From an uncultured Eubacteriales bacterium (GTDB lineage: Bacteria; Bacillota; Clostridia; Oscillospirales; Oscillospiraceae), in the NCBI GenBank assembly GCA_900548795.1, contig URLT01000051.1, positions 1-13,207 of the forward strand: a DNA stretch of 13,207 nt, read 5' to 3'. The notes under the pieces were generated by a model. It ran no database searches. It was not told the DNA's origin and was given only the letters and a program-made list of their open reading frames with translations. A program made the translations under genes and the position numbers. Below are positions 6,462 through 13,099 of this stretch, piece by piece. Position 1 is the first letter of the stretch, and every line of letters begins with the position of its first letter.

Positions 6462-6655
6462 GCTCTGCGGTACCACTCTTCTTCCCCGCGTGGCGGGGCG
6501 CTCAAAACGCGATAACGGGCGTGAGCCGTCGCGCCCTACTGCTCCTTCGGGCGGAAGCTCGGGAGGGATACCCCTCGTTTGCGCCGCTGCCTTGCACCAA
6601 CCGGCAGCTCTCTGAACGGCGTCGGGAACGAAGGACGTGTCTCCGTCTCAGCTTT
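6423..6655 (-). promoter_or_regulatory. T-box riboswitch sensing tRNA-Ile, leader of ileS
   Basis: The minus-strand leader shows the full T-box plan. Stem I includes AGAGAGCTGCCGGTTGGTGC (6608-6589) with the conserved AG bulge and distal loop. The specifier region reads GGGGTATCCC near 6574-6565, with the isoleucine codon AUC at 6569-6567. A short stem III has arms CCCCGC/GCGGGG (6498-6484). The T-box core AGAGTGGTACCGC is at about 6479-6467; its UGGU would pair with the ACCA end of uncharged tRNA-Ile. The terminator hairpin with a U6 tail follows. Uncharged tRNA-Ile should stabilise the antiterminator and let ileS be transcribed. The leader begins right after the divIVA stop codon, and I see no good promoter at its 5' end, so it is probably read from an upstream promoter. 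Confidence 0.95.
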
Positions 6656-6660
6656 GTTGC

Positions 6661-7374
6661 TTACTTATGATTGTTTTTCTTCTGACTCGGGGTGTAGTTC
6701 TTGCCGAATTGCAGCCCCTCGAATTTTTTCGGCGTTTCGGAGACGTGCTCCGGCTCCGGCTCGGCGGCGTTCGCCGGGACGGCCTGCTCGAGCTGCGCGC
6801 CGATCTGCTCGATCAGGGCGTCAGCCTTTTCCTCCGCGGTCGGCGGGGTCGGGTTTTTGTCGAAATCGAAGGCCTTTCGCGGCTCGGCGGGCTTCGGCTC
6901 GGGGGCGGCTGCCTGCGGCAGCTCCTTCTCCTTGCGCAGCTCGTCGATCAGCTCGAGCTGACGGCGAATGCGGCGCTCCATCCCGTCGAGGAACTGCGCC
7001 GTGGCCTGCTTGGCGACCTCGAGCCGCTCCTGCTCGGCGCCGAGGCGCTGATCGGTGTTCTGCGCCTTGCTCTGGGCGGTCTCCTCGGCCTCGTGCAGCA
7101 GTCTGGCGCACTTTTTCTCTGTCTCGGCGAGCATCTGCTCGGATGTCTTCTGCGCCGCGAGCAGCGCGCTCTGCATGGAGGACTCCTGCTTGCGGTATTC
7201 CTCCAGCTTTTCCACAAGAATGCGCATCTTGCTTTTCAGAACGGAATTTTCTTTATACAGTGCGACGTAATCCTCGGTCAGCGAGTCGAAAAACTCGTTC
7301 ACCGAGTCCATGTCATAGCCGCCGAACAGGGCGCGCTCAAAGCTGACCTCCTGGATTTGCTGCGGGGTGATCAA
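6661..7374 (-). CDS. divIVA: DivIVA-family polar/septal protein
   Basis: A 237-residue DivIVA-type protein, which binds negatively curved membrane at poles and septa and recruits partners in Gram-positive cells. The N-terminal membrane-binding signature is clear: MITPQQIQEVSFERALFGGY, then DMDSVNEFFDSL (to about residue 32). Long coiled coils follow at about 35-150, and the C-terminal 85 residues are rich in Ala, Pro and Glu and probably disordered. The start is a TTG at 7374-7372: a stop codon lies three codons upstream, no ATG precedes the conserved N-terminus, and a GGAG site is 10 bases upstream. It lies 36 bp after sepF and just before the ileS T-box, the order seen around divIVA-ileS in many Gram-positives. 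The weak start codon may limit the amount made; that is inference. Confidence 0.93.
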   Translation of the reverse strand: MITPQQIQEVSFERALFGGYDMDSVNEFFDSLTEDYVALYKENSVLKSKMRILVEKLEEYRKQESSMQSALLAAQKTSEQMLAETEKKCARLLHEAEETAQSKAQNTDQRLGAEQERLEVAKQATAQFLDGMERRIRRQLELIDELRKEKELPQAAAPEPKPAEPRKAFDFDKNPTPPTAEEKADALIEQIGAQLEQAVPANAAEPEPEHVSETPKKFEGLQFGKNYTPSQKKNNHK

Positions 7375-7410
7375 CGTGCTTCAGCTCCAATCTGTGTTTT
7401 TTTCTTCCGA

Positions 7411-7908
7411 TCAGTAGTACTTGGCGTTGTTCTCCAGATCCTCGACCAGATCGCCCTGGATCTCGACGTTGTAGGGAGCGACCAGATATGTAGAAATGGC
7501 GATCTTTTTGATCTTTCCGTCAAGGGCATAGGCGCAGCCGGACAGGAAGTCCACCAGACGGCGGGCGACGTCCTTGTTGGTCGACTCGAGGTTCAGCACG
7601 ATCGCGCGCTTGTCGCGCAGGTTGTCTGCGACCTCGGAGACCTGATCGAAGCGCTCCGGCTTGACCAGAATGACTTGGATCTGCGCGCCGTTATTGAGAT
7701 TCACCACGCGGGCGCCGCCGCTGCGGGGCATCTCGGCCGTCGCCGTGCTCCGCGAGGAGGAATAGCCCATCGGGCTGCGGCGCGGCGCAGGATCAGGCGC
7801 GGCTGCCGGCTCGTCGTCGTCAAACGGCTCGTCGTCATAATCGTCGTAGTCGTCCTCCGGCTCGGAATACGGGTGAGTGAGCTTGCGGAATTCATCTAAA
7901 AGTCCCAT
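7411..7908 (-). CDS. sepF: Cell division protein SepF
   Basis: A 165-residue SepF, which tethers FtsZ to the membrane and helps build the septum in Firmicutes. The N-terminal MGLLDEFRKL is a short amphipathic membrane-targeting helix. A highly acidic Asp/Glu/Tyr/Pro linker follows (about 15-45), then the folded core (about 67-160) with ARVVNLNN, KRAIVLNLES, RRLVDFLSGCAYALDG and the terminal IAISTYLVAPYNVEI strand region. Length and architecture are normal. ATG 7908 is preceded by GGAGGG at 9 bases. The gene lies between yggS and divIVA as in the ylmE-sepF-divIVA clusters of Bacillus, but lacks the ylmG and ylmH genes usually found between sepF and divIVA there. A candidate promoter inside yggS may drive it. 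Confidence 0.95.
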   Translation of the reverse strand: MGLLDEFRKLTHPYSEPEDDYDDYDDEPFDDDEPAAAPDPAPRRSPMGYSSSRSTATAEMPRSGGARVVNLNNGAQIQVILVKPERFDQVSEVADNLRDKRAIVLNLESTNKDVARRLVDFLSGCAYALDGKIKKIAISTYLVAPYNVEIQGDLVEDLENNAKYY

Positions 7909-7954
7909 TGTGGGTTGCCCTCCAATATGTTTTCAAGAATTTTATCACGGAAAT

Positions 7955-7981
7955 AGAAGCCGATCGTTCCTCAAGGCTTCT
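7955..7981 (-). terminator. Weak hairpin over the yggS stop codon
   Basis: AGAAGCC and GGCTTCT arms (7981-7975 and 7961-7955) pair perfectly over 7 bp around a 13-base loop that contains the yggS stop. The tail ATTTCCG has few U's, so at most it is a weak attenuator between yggS and sepF. Confidence 0.25.
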
Positions 7982-8675
7982 TGGAATAATCTCGTGCGCC
8001 GAAAATCGCGGTGCCAACGCGGATCATCGTGCTGCCGCAGGCGATGGCGTCCTCAAAATCGTCGGTCATCCCCATCGACAAAATTTCCATGCTAATATTA
8101 TGCTTATTTTTTGCCGCTATGTCAACAGATAATCTTTGAATTTTCTCAAAAAATCTGCAATTATCGCCTTTTTTTTCGGAAATCGGCGGGATCGCCATCA
8201 ATCCGCGCACGCGGCAGTGCGAAAATCCTTCCAGTTTTTCCGAAATTTCGTCCATCTCGTCCGGGTCGAAGCCGGACTTGCTCTCCTCATGGCCGACGTT
8301 GACCTCGAGCAAAATATCCTGAACGAGTCCCTGTCGGGCGGCCTCCTTCTCGATGCAGGCAAGCAGCTCCATGCGGTCGACCGACTGGATCAGCGCGACC
8401 CGGCCGACGACCTGCCTGACCTTGTTCGTCTGCAAATGGCCGATGAAGTGCACGGGCACGCCGTCGTAGGCATTCTGCGCGAGCTTCTGCGTCAGCTCCT
8501 GCACGCGGTTCTCGCCGCAGAGGTCGACCCCCGCCGCGACCGCCTCGCGCACGCGCGCGGCGTCGTTCATCTTGGTCGCCGCGCAAAGCAAAACCTCCCG
8601 CGGCTCGCGTCCGGCGGCGCGCGCCGCCGCGTCCATTCTTGCGCGGATCTGCGCAACATTTTCCGAAATCGTCAT
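7971..8675 (-). CDS. yggS: YggS/YlmE family pyridoxal phosphate homeostasis protein
   Basis: A 234-residue member of the YggS/PLPBP family, a cytosolic alanine-racemase-fold protein that binds PLP and maintains vitamin B6 and amino acid balance without known catalysis. The PLP lysine is K35 in LLCAATKMN. Other signatures are GENRVQE (54-60), HFIGHLQTNK (76-85), the EVNVGHEESKSGF region (124-136), SMGMTDDFEDAI (200-211) and the phosphate-binding GSTMIRVGTAIFG (214-226). ATG 8675 overlaps the stop of the upstream gene as ATGA, indicating translational coupling; longer in-frame starts would run into that gene. The last third is strikingly AT-rich compared with the rest and holds a near-consensus promoter facing sepF. 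The yggS-sepF neighbourhood is conserved in many Gram-positives. Confidence 0.95.
   Translation of the reverse strand: MTISENVAQIRARMDAAARAAGREPREVLLCAATKMNDAARVREAVAAGVDLCGENRVQELTQKLAQNAYDGVPVHFIGHLQTNKVRQVVGRVALIQSVDRMELLACIEKEAARQGLVQDILLEVNVGHEESKSGFDPDEMDEISEKLEGFSHCRVRGLMAIPPISEKKGDNCRFFEKIQRLSVDIAAKNKHNISMEILSMGMTDDFEDAIACGSTMIRVGTAIFGARDYSKKP
8097..8125 (-). promoter_or_regulatory. Candidate SigA promoter inside yggS, facing sepF-divIVA
   Basis: On the minus strand, TTGACA (8125-8120), a 17-base spacer and CATAAT (8102-8097) match the housekeeping consensus at 11 of 12 positions. It lies in an AT-rich part of yggS. Its predicted start near 8090 gives a leader of about 180 bases to the sepF ATG. 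It would let sepF-divIVA, and through the T-box ileS, be transcribed apart from the repair and modification genes upstream. Confidence 0.6.
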
Positions 8676-9877
8676 TCCTGCAGCACCTTCCCGTCTGTCA
8701 ATTCTTTTGTGGTGAGGATCAGCTCGTCCTCCGGCCAGAGGTTGTCCACGCTCTCGCGCTCCCACGCGACGAGGAAGCTGTCGTCCTGCTCAAAGAGCAC
8801 CTCGACCGGCTTCCACTGCGCCCGCGCGCCCTCGAGCACATAGACGCCCGTCTCGCCGTTTTCAACATAAAGCGCCTTTTTTGGCACGCGCAGCCCCTCA
8901 TAGCTCCGAAATATCAGCTCCGCACGCCGCTCGCGCAGCGCGGTGACCTCCCGCAGGTAGCGGTCGCAGGACAGCACGAGCACGCACCGGCCGTCCTCCT
9001 CCGCGCCGACGCGCGCAACGCGCATCGTCAGCTCCCGCACGCCGGACAGGCGCACCGTCAGCCGGTCGCCCTCGGCGCACTGCGCGGCGCGCTCGGCCGG
9101 GATCGCGGCGACAAAATACCACGTCTGCCCGAGGCACAGCCTTCCGTATTGCTCCTTCAGGCCGCCCACGCTGAGCGCGGACAGGCGCTCCAGCTCCCCG
9201 GCCGTCAGCCCGTCGAGCCGTTCGGGCGTCAGCAGGCTCTCATAGCCGTCGACATGGGAGGAAAAATAACCCGCCTGCGGCGAGAGCAGCGCCTCGTTGA
9301 GCGCCGGCAGGCCGCTCTCCAGCTCGGCCGCCTGCCGCGCAAGCTCCTGCGCCCGCTGCCGCAGCGCCTCGTCCTCGCCGGCCGCACAGCGCCGCAGGAT
9401 CATCGGGGCAAGCTCCGCGCAGCCCGCGCCGACGGCGTCGGCATCCGAGGCGGACACCGCGCGCGCAAGGTCGACCAGCGTATCGGAGATCTGCCCGTCG
9501 AGGCGGCGGCGTCCGGCGGCGTCGGATCGACCGGCCAGCGCAAGCTGCTCGCTCTGCCATTGCAGACGCGCCTGCTCCTCGCGGCTCTGCCGCTCGGCCT
9601 CGGTGCGGTAGCCCGCTGCCACGAGCTGCACCGCGCCGACCCATTCGCCCTCGGCGCGCTCGGCGACCACGAGCGGAGACCGCGCCGCGAGCACAAGCTC
9701 CCGACGCACCACAAAGCCGGAGACGGAGATCCCGTCGCCAGCTTCGCAGTAGAGCGCCGGCTCGAGCGAATAGCTGCTGCCCGCGTTAAGCAAAACGGAG
9801 CACAGCACATAGGCCGCTATGACCAGCGCCAACGATATGGAAATGATCCGCAGATAGAAATCGCCCTGCTTTTTCAT
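8672..9877 (-). CDS. HlyD-family membrane adaptor-like protein
   Basis: A 401-residue membrane-anchored protein resembling HlyD/membrane fusion adaptors. A single N-terminal transmembrane segment lies at about residues 9-30 (RIISISLALVIAAYVLCSVL) behind a short positive MKKQ start, placing the rest outside the membrane. A beta-rich piece (about 40-85) precedes a long Ala/Glu/Arg-rich helical region (about 92-210). The C-terminal beta part shows the adaptor pattern RVPKKALYVENGETGVYVL (about 330-348). No ABC or RND transporter gene is adjacent, so its partner is unknown. It sits between hfq and yggS, overlapping yggS by ATGA, which may link it to the cell envelope or division genes downstream (inference). 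ATG 9877 has an AAGGA site about 11 bases upstream, slightly far. The third base is strongly GC-biased. Confidence 0.72.
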   Translation of the reverse strand: MKKQGDFYLRIISISLALVIAAYVLCSVLLNAGSSYSLEPALYCEAGDGISVSGFVVRRELVLAARSPLVVAERAEGEWVGAVQLVAAGYRTEAERQSREEQARLQWQSEQLALAGRSDAAGRRRLDGQISDTLVDLARAVSASDADAVGAGCAELAPMILRRCAAGEDEALRQRAQELARQAAELESGLPALNEALLSPQAGYFSSHVDGYESLLTPERLDGLTAGELERLSALSVGGLKEQYGRLCLGQTWYFVAAIPAERAAQCAEGDRLTVRLSGVRELTMRVARVGAEEDGRCVLVLSCDRYLREVTALRERRAELIFRSYEGLRVPKKALYVENGETGVYVLEGARAQWKPVEVLFEQDDSFLVAWERESVDNLWPEDELILTTKELTDGKVLQE

Positions 9878-9907
9878 AACCGAAACAGTCCTTTTTACCT
9901 CCGCAGG

Positions 9908-9923
9908 GCGTCCGGCCGGACGC
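9908..9923. repeat. Perfect 16-bp palindrome just after hfq
   Basis: GCGTCCGGCCGGACGC is fully self-complementary and begins one base after the hfq stop codon. In RNA it would form a 6-bp GC stem with a GGCC loop. No U-tract follows, so it is not a standard terminator; it may act as a 3'-end stabiliser or pause site between hfq and the adaptor gene, or as a DNA-level binding site. Confidence 0.6.
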
Positions 9924-9924
9924 G

Positions 9925-10143
9925 TCAGTCGAGCCGGACAGGCTGCAGGGGAACGAGCGTCGAAATCGCGTGCTTGTAGATCATCTGCTGCTTGCCCTCG
10001 GAGCTGAGCATGACGATGAAGCTGTCAAAGCCGGTCACAACGCCCTTCATTTGAAAGCCGTTCATCAAAAACATGGTCACCGGGGTGTGCTCCCGGCGCA
10101 GCTCGTTGAGCATCAGATCCTGTAGATTTTCCGCGTTTGCCAT
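9925..10143 (-). CDS. hfq: RNA chaperone Hfq
   Basis: A compact 72-residue Hfq, an Sm-like hexameric ring that helps small RNAs pair with mRNAs. The Sm1 region reads LNELRREHTPVTMFLMNGFQ (about 12-31), followed by KGVVTGFDSFIVML; the Sm2 motif is IYKHAIST (55-62), with the family's YKHA residues kept. It lacks the long C-terminal tail of enterobacterial Hfq, as is usual in Firmicutes. ATG 10143 is preceded by AAGAGG at 8 bases. It follows miaA by 52 bp, the common miaA-hfq order, and probably has its own promoter overlapping the miaA end. Its role in Clostridia is less clear than in Proteobacteria. Confidence 0.97.
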   Translation of the reverse strand: MANAENLQDLMLNELRREHTPVTMFLMNGFQMKGVVTGFDSFIVMLSSEGKQQMIYKHAISTLVPLQPVRLD

Positions 10144-10180
10144 AATAAGTACCTCTTTTCATATATTGAAGCATGGGATA

Positions 10181-10209
10181 CTTATATTTTATACGCTATA
10201 CTTTGTCAT
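10181..10209 (-). promoter_or_regulatory. Candidate promoter for hfq
   Basis: ATGACA (10209-10204), a 17-base spacer and TATAAG (10186-10181) on the minus strand match the consensus at 10 of 12 positions. The -35 box lies within the last codons of miaA. The predicted start near 10174 gives a leader of about 30 bases. The AT-rich pocket stands out in a GC-rich region. Confidence 0.5.
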
Positions 10210-11137
10210 TTGCTGTCGCAATGCGTCGCGCCTGCGAGAATATTTCGTCAAACGGCGCGCCCGCGTCGAGCCACTGCACGGCGGCGTTGCGGCGAAACCA
10301 CGTCCGCTGCCGCTTGGCATACTGCCGGGTGCGCAGGCTGATCTCCGCGGCCGCCTCGGAAAGCGCCTGCTGCGTCGGCTCGCGCCCGCCTTCAAGATAG
10401 GGCAGCAGCTCCTTATAGCCGATGGCCTGCATGGCCGTCGCGTCGGACGGTACGCCCGCCTCGAGCAGGCTCAAAAGCTCCTGCACAAGGCCGTTTTGCA
10501 GCATCTGCGCCGTGCGGCGCTCGACGCGGCGGAAAAACGCGGCGCGGTCGGCGTCGTCCAGCCCGAGCCAGACCGGCTCGTATTTCGGCGGCATCGCCTG
10601 CGTCTCGAGATTGTGCTGCGTGATGGTCTTTCCCGTTTCCTCGTAGACCTCGAGCGCGCGGATGACACGCTTGCGGTTCTCCGGCGGGATGACCGCCGCC
10701 GCCTGCGGATCGACCCGGCGCAGCCGCTCCATGAGCGGCTCGATGCCCCGCTCCTCGGCCAGCTTCGTCAGCGCCTCGCGCCGCCCCGTCGCGGGAAACG
10801 GCGCAAACTGCCGCCCGGCGACGAGCGAATCGACGTAAAGCCCCGTTCCGCCGACGAGGATCACGGGCTTGCCCCGGCGCAGGATGTCCTGCACGACCGG
10901 GTCGGCGTCGCGCACATAGCAGCCGACGGAATAGCGCTCGCGCGGGTCAAGAAAGCCGAGCATGTGATGCTTCACGCCCCGCATCTCCTCCGGCGTCGGC
11001 GCGGCCGTCCCGACGGTCATGCCGCGGTAGACCTGCATGGAGTCAAACGAGACGACCTCGCCGCCGAGCGCCTCGGCCAAAGCGACAGACAGGCGGGTCT
11101 TGCCGGTGGCCGTCGACCCGACGATACAAACGACCAT
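10196..11137 (-). CDS. miaA: tRNA dimethylallyltransferase
   Basis: A 313-residue MiaA, which transfers a dimethylallyl group from DMAPP to N6 of adenosine 37 in tRNAs reading UNN codons, improving decoding. The P-loop is GSTATGKT (7-14). The catalytic/substrate motif FDSMQVYRGM is at 31-40, PVILVGGTGLY at 91-101 and the R-rich ENRKRVIRALEVYE segment near 163-176. AMQAIGYKELLPYLEG and RQYAKRQRTWFRR mark the C-terminal part. Length is normal. ATG 11137 lies three bases after the mutL stop, and its GAGGAG site is inside the mutL end, so translation is probably coupled. The mutL-miaA-hfq order is widespread in bacteria. Confidence 0.97.
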   Translation of the reverse strand: MVVCIVGSTATGKTRLSVALAEALGGEVVSFDSMQVYRGMTVGTAAPTPEEMRGVKHHMLGFLDPRERYSVGCYVRDADPVVQDILRRGKPVILVGGTGLYVDSLVAGRQFAPFPATGRREALTKLAEERGIEPLMERLRRVDPQAAAVIPPENRKRVIRALEVYEETGKTITQHNLETQAMPPKYEPVWLGLDDADRAAFFRRVERRTAQMLQNGLVQELLSLLEAGVPSDATAMQAIGYKELLPYLEGGREPTQQALSEAAAEISLRTRQYAKRQRTWFRRNAAVQWLDAGAPFDEIFSQARRIATANDKV

Positions 11138-11140
11138 GGC

Positions 11141-13090
11141 TCAGCTCCTCTTGAACTGCCGCTCGAGCTGCGCCGCCGTCATGACCGCGCAGATCGGCCG
11201 CCCGTGGGGGCAGTATTTCAGGTCGTCGCGCGAAAGCACCTGCCGCACCAGCGCGGCGCGCTCGGCGTCCTCGGTGTGCCAGCCGCCCTTGATGGCCGCC
11301 TTGCAGGCGAGCGTGTGCAGCAGACGGTCGCGCAGCGCAGCCGGGTCGGTCTGCTTGCCGGACATCAGGTCGCGCGCAAGCGCGCCCAGCGTCGCGGCAG
11401 CGTCCTCCGGCGCAAGGTCGGCCGGGATCTGGCCGACGCCCAGCGTGCCGTCGCCGTAATCCGAGACGGCAAAGCCGCACCGTTCGAGCAGCGCGGTATT
11501 CTCCAGCAGCACAGCCGCCTCCTCGCGGTCGGCGCGGTAAAGCACCGGCGTGAGCAGAAGCTGCGAGAGGATCGGCTCCTGCCGGGCGCGGAATTTTTCA
11601 AACAGAATGCGCTCATGCGCAGCGTGCTTGTCGATGAGCAGGAGCTGTCTGCCCTGCTCGACAAGGATGTAGGTATCGAGTACCTCGCCGACAATGCGGT
11701 AGCTCTGCTCGGATCCCTCCGTCAGGTCGACGGGCTGCTCGGCCTCCTGCGCGGGCGGCTCCTGCGCGGGCGGCTCCTGCGTGGGCGGCTCCTGCGCAGC
11801 TTTTTCCTGCGCGGCGGTCTGCGGCGGCAGCACCGGGCCGTCCGGCTCCTCCAGATCGCAGAGCACGTCCACGGGCCGAACCGTCCGCGGCGCGGGCGCC
11901 GGCGCAGGCTTCGGCACCGGGGCGGGCTTCGGCGCAGGACGCACGGTCTGCGCAAATTCGCGGAACTCCCCTGCCGTCATCGTGCGGAAAAATTCGGGAT
12001 TTTTTGCCGTCTGCACCGCCGTCGGCGAAGCGACGACCGGCGCGCTGCGGCTCGGCTCGGACGGCAGCTGCGCCTTGCCGAATTGCAGCTCCACGCGCCC
12101 GGAGGCACGGTCGAGCGCCCCCTGCACGCCGTAGCGCACGCAGTCAAACACGTCATGCTCCCGCAGGAACTTGACCTCGATCTTCGCCGGGTGGACGTTC
12201 ACATCCACCAGATGCTCCGGCAGCCGCAGCTCCAGCACGCAGTAGGGATAGCGCCCGACCATCAGCCGGTTGCTGTAGGCCTCCTCGAGCGCGGCGGTCA
12301 TCGTCTTCGAGCGCACCAGCCGCCCGTTGACGAAAAAGATCTGCTGCATCCGGTTGCCGCGCGTGGCCGTCGGGCGCGAGACATAGCCCGAGAGCGTGAA
12401 GCGCTCCCATTTGCTCTCCACGGCGACCATCTCGCGGGCGCTCTGCCGCCCCAAAACGGCGTAAAGCGCGCTCTCGAGCTGCCCGTCTCCGGGGGTCTGG
12501 AGCTGCTCGGCGCCCTCGCGCAGCACGCGGAAGGTGATCTCGGGATGCGCCAGCGCCAGCTTCTGCACGGCGGCCAGAACGGCCGCGCCCTCGACGGTGT
12601 CGCGCTTCATGAATTTCAGGCGTGCGGGGGTGTTATAGAACAGATCGCGGACGATGATCGTCGTGCCCACGGGACACCCGGCCTCGCCGCGCTCGGTCAC
12701 GACGCCGCCGTCAAGATGCAGCGACGTGCCGAAATCGTTTTCGCGTTGCCGCGTGAGCAGATCGACGCGCGAAACGGCGGAGATCGCCGCCAGCGCCTCG
12801 CCGCGGAAGCCCAGCGTGCGGATCGCCTCGAGATCCTGCGCCGTGCGCAGCTTGCTTGTGGCGTGGCGGAGAAATGCCACGGGAACGTCCTCGTGAGCCA
12901 TGCCGCAGCCGTCGTCCGTGACGCGCAGGAAGGTCATGCCGCCGTTTTGCAGCTCGACCGTGACGTGCTTCGCCCCGGCGTCGATCGCGTTCTCGACCAG
13001 CTCCTTGGCGGCGCTGGCAGGACGTTCGACCACCTCGCCGGCAGCGATCATGTCGGCGACCTGCTGCGGCAGCTTTTGAATGATTGCCAT
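11141..13090 (-). CDS. mutL: DNA mismatch repair protein MutL
   Basis: A 649-residue MutL linking mismatch recognition by MutS to strand incision. The N-terminal GHKL ATPase shows KELVENAIDAGA (29-40, catalytic Glu 30), TDDGCGM (58-64), HATSK (76-80) and TLGFRGEAL (92-100). The C-terminal domain carries the metal-dependent endonuclease motif DKHAAHERILFE (487-498, form DxHAx2Ex4E), plus ACKAAIKGG (about 595-603) and CPHGRP (627-632), as in bacteria that lack MutH. The linker at about 370-460 is rich in Pro and Ala and contains a tandem QEPPA repeat. ATG 13090 has a GGAG site at 6 bases that overlaps the stop of the preceding gene. No mutS is in view; it may lie beyond the right edge or elsewhere. 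Confidence 0.97.
   Translation of the reverse strand: MAIIQKLPQQVADMIAAGEVVERPASAAKELVENAIDAGAKHVTVELQNGGMTFLRVTDDGCGMAHEDVPVAFLRHATSKLRTAQDLEAIRTLGFRGEALAAISAVSRVDLLTRQRENDFGTSLHLDGGVVTERGEAGCPVGTTIIVRDLFYNTPARLKFMKRDTVEGAAVLAAVQKLALAHPEITFRVLREGAEQLQTPGDGQLESALYAVLGRQSAREMVAVESKWERFTLSGYVSRPTATRGNRMQQIFFVNGRLVRSKTMTAALEEAYSNRLMVGRYPYCVLELRLPEHLVDVNVHPAKIEVKFLREHDVFDCVRYGVQGALDRASGRVELQFGKAQLPSEPSRSAPVVASPTAVQTAKNPEFFRTMTAGEFREFAQTVRPAPKPAPVPKPAPAPAPRTVRPVDVLCDLEEPDGPVLPPQTAAQEKAAQEPPTQEPPAQEPPAQEAEQPVDLTEGSEQSYRIVGEVLDTYILVEQGRQLLLIDKHAAHERILFEKFRARQEPILSQLLLTPVLYRADREEAAVLLENTALLERCGFAVSDYGDGTLGVGQIPADLAPEDAAATLGALARDLMSGKQTDPAALRDRLLHTLACKAAIKGGWHTEDAERAALVRQVLSRDDLKYCPHGRPICAVMTAAQLERQFKRS
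11745..11799 (-). repeat. mutL: 15-bp tandem repeat in the MutL linker
   Basis: TCCTGCGCGGGCGGC occurs twice exactly (11745-11759, 11760-11774), once with one change (11775-11789), and then as a partial unit. Being a multiple of three, it encodes QEPPA/QEPPT pentapeptides in frame. Such a repeat can gain or lose units by slippage without breaking the gene. Confidence 0.85.
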
Positions 13091-13099
13091 TGTTTTCTC

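Noticed and set aside
3597..6515. A 972-codon open frame on the plus strand opposite ileS
   Set aside because: It mirrors the GC-rich codon structure of ileS, has no recognisable domains, no ribosome binding site, and runs through the T-box terminator. IleRS on the other strand is certain.
6661..6720. Promoter for the ileS T-box at the end of divIVA (CATAAG as -10)
   Set aside because: No acceptable -35 box lies at 16-18 bases, so the match is likely chance.
6637..7899. A 420-codon plus-strand open frame opposite divIVA and sepF
   Set aside because: It spans two well-identified genes in the antisense direction, and its protein has no recognisable motif.
8639..9979. A 446-codon plus-strand open frame opposite the HlyD-like gene
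   Set aside because: Antisense shadow in very GC-rich DNA; the minus-strand protein has a transmembrane segment, a ribosome binding site and ATGA coupling.
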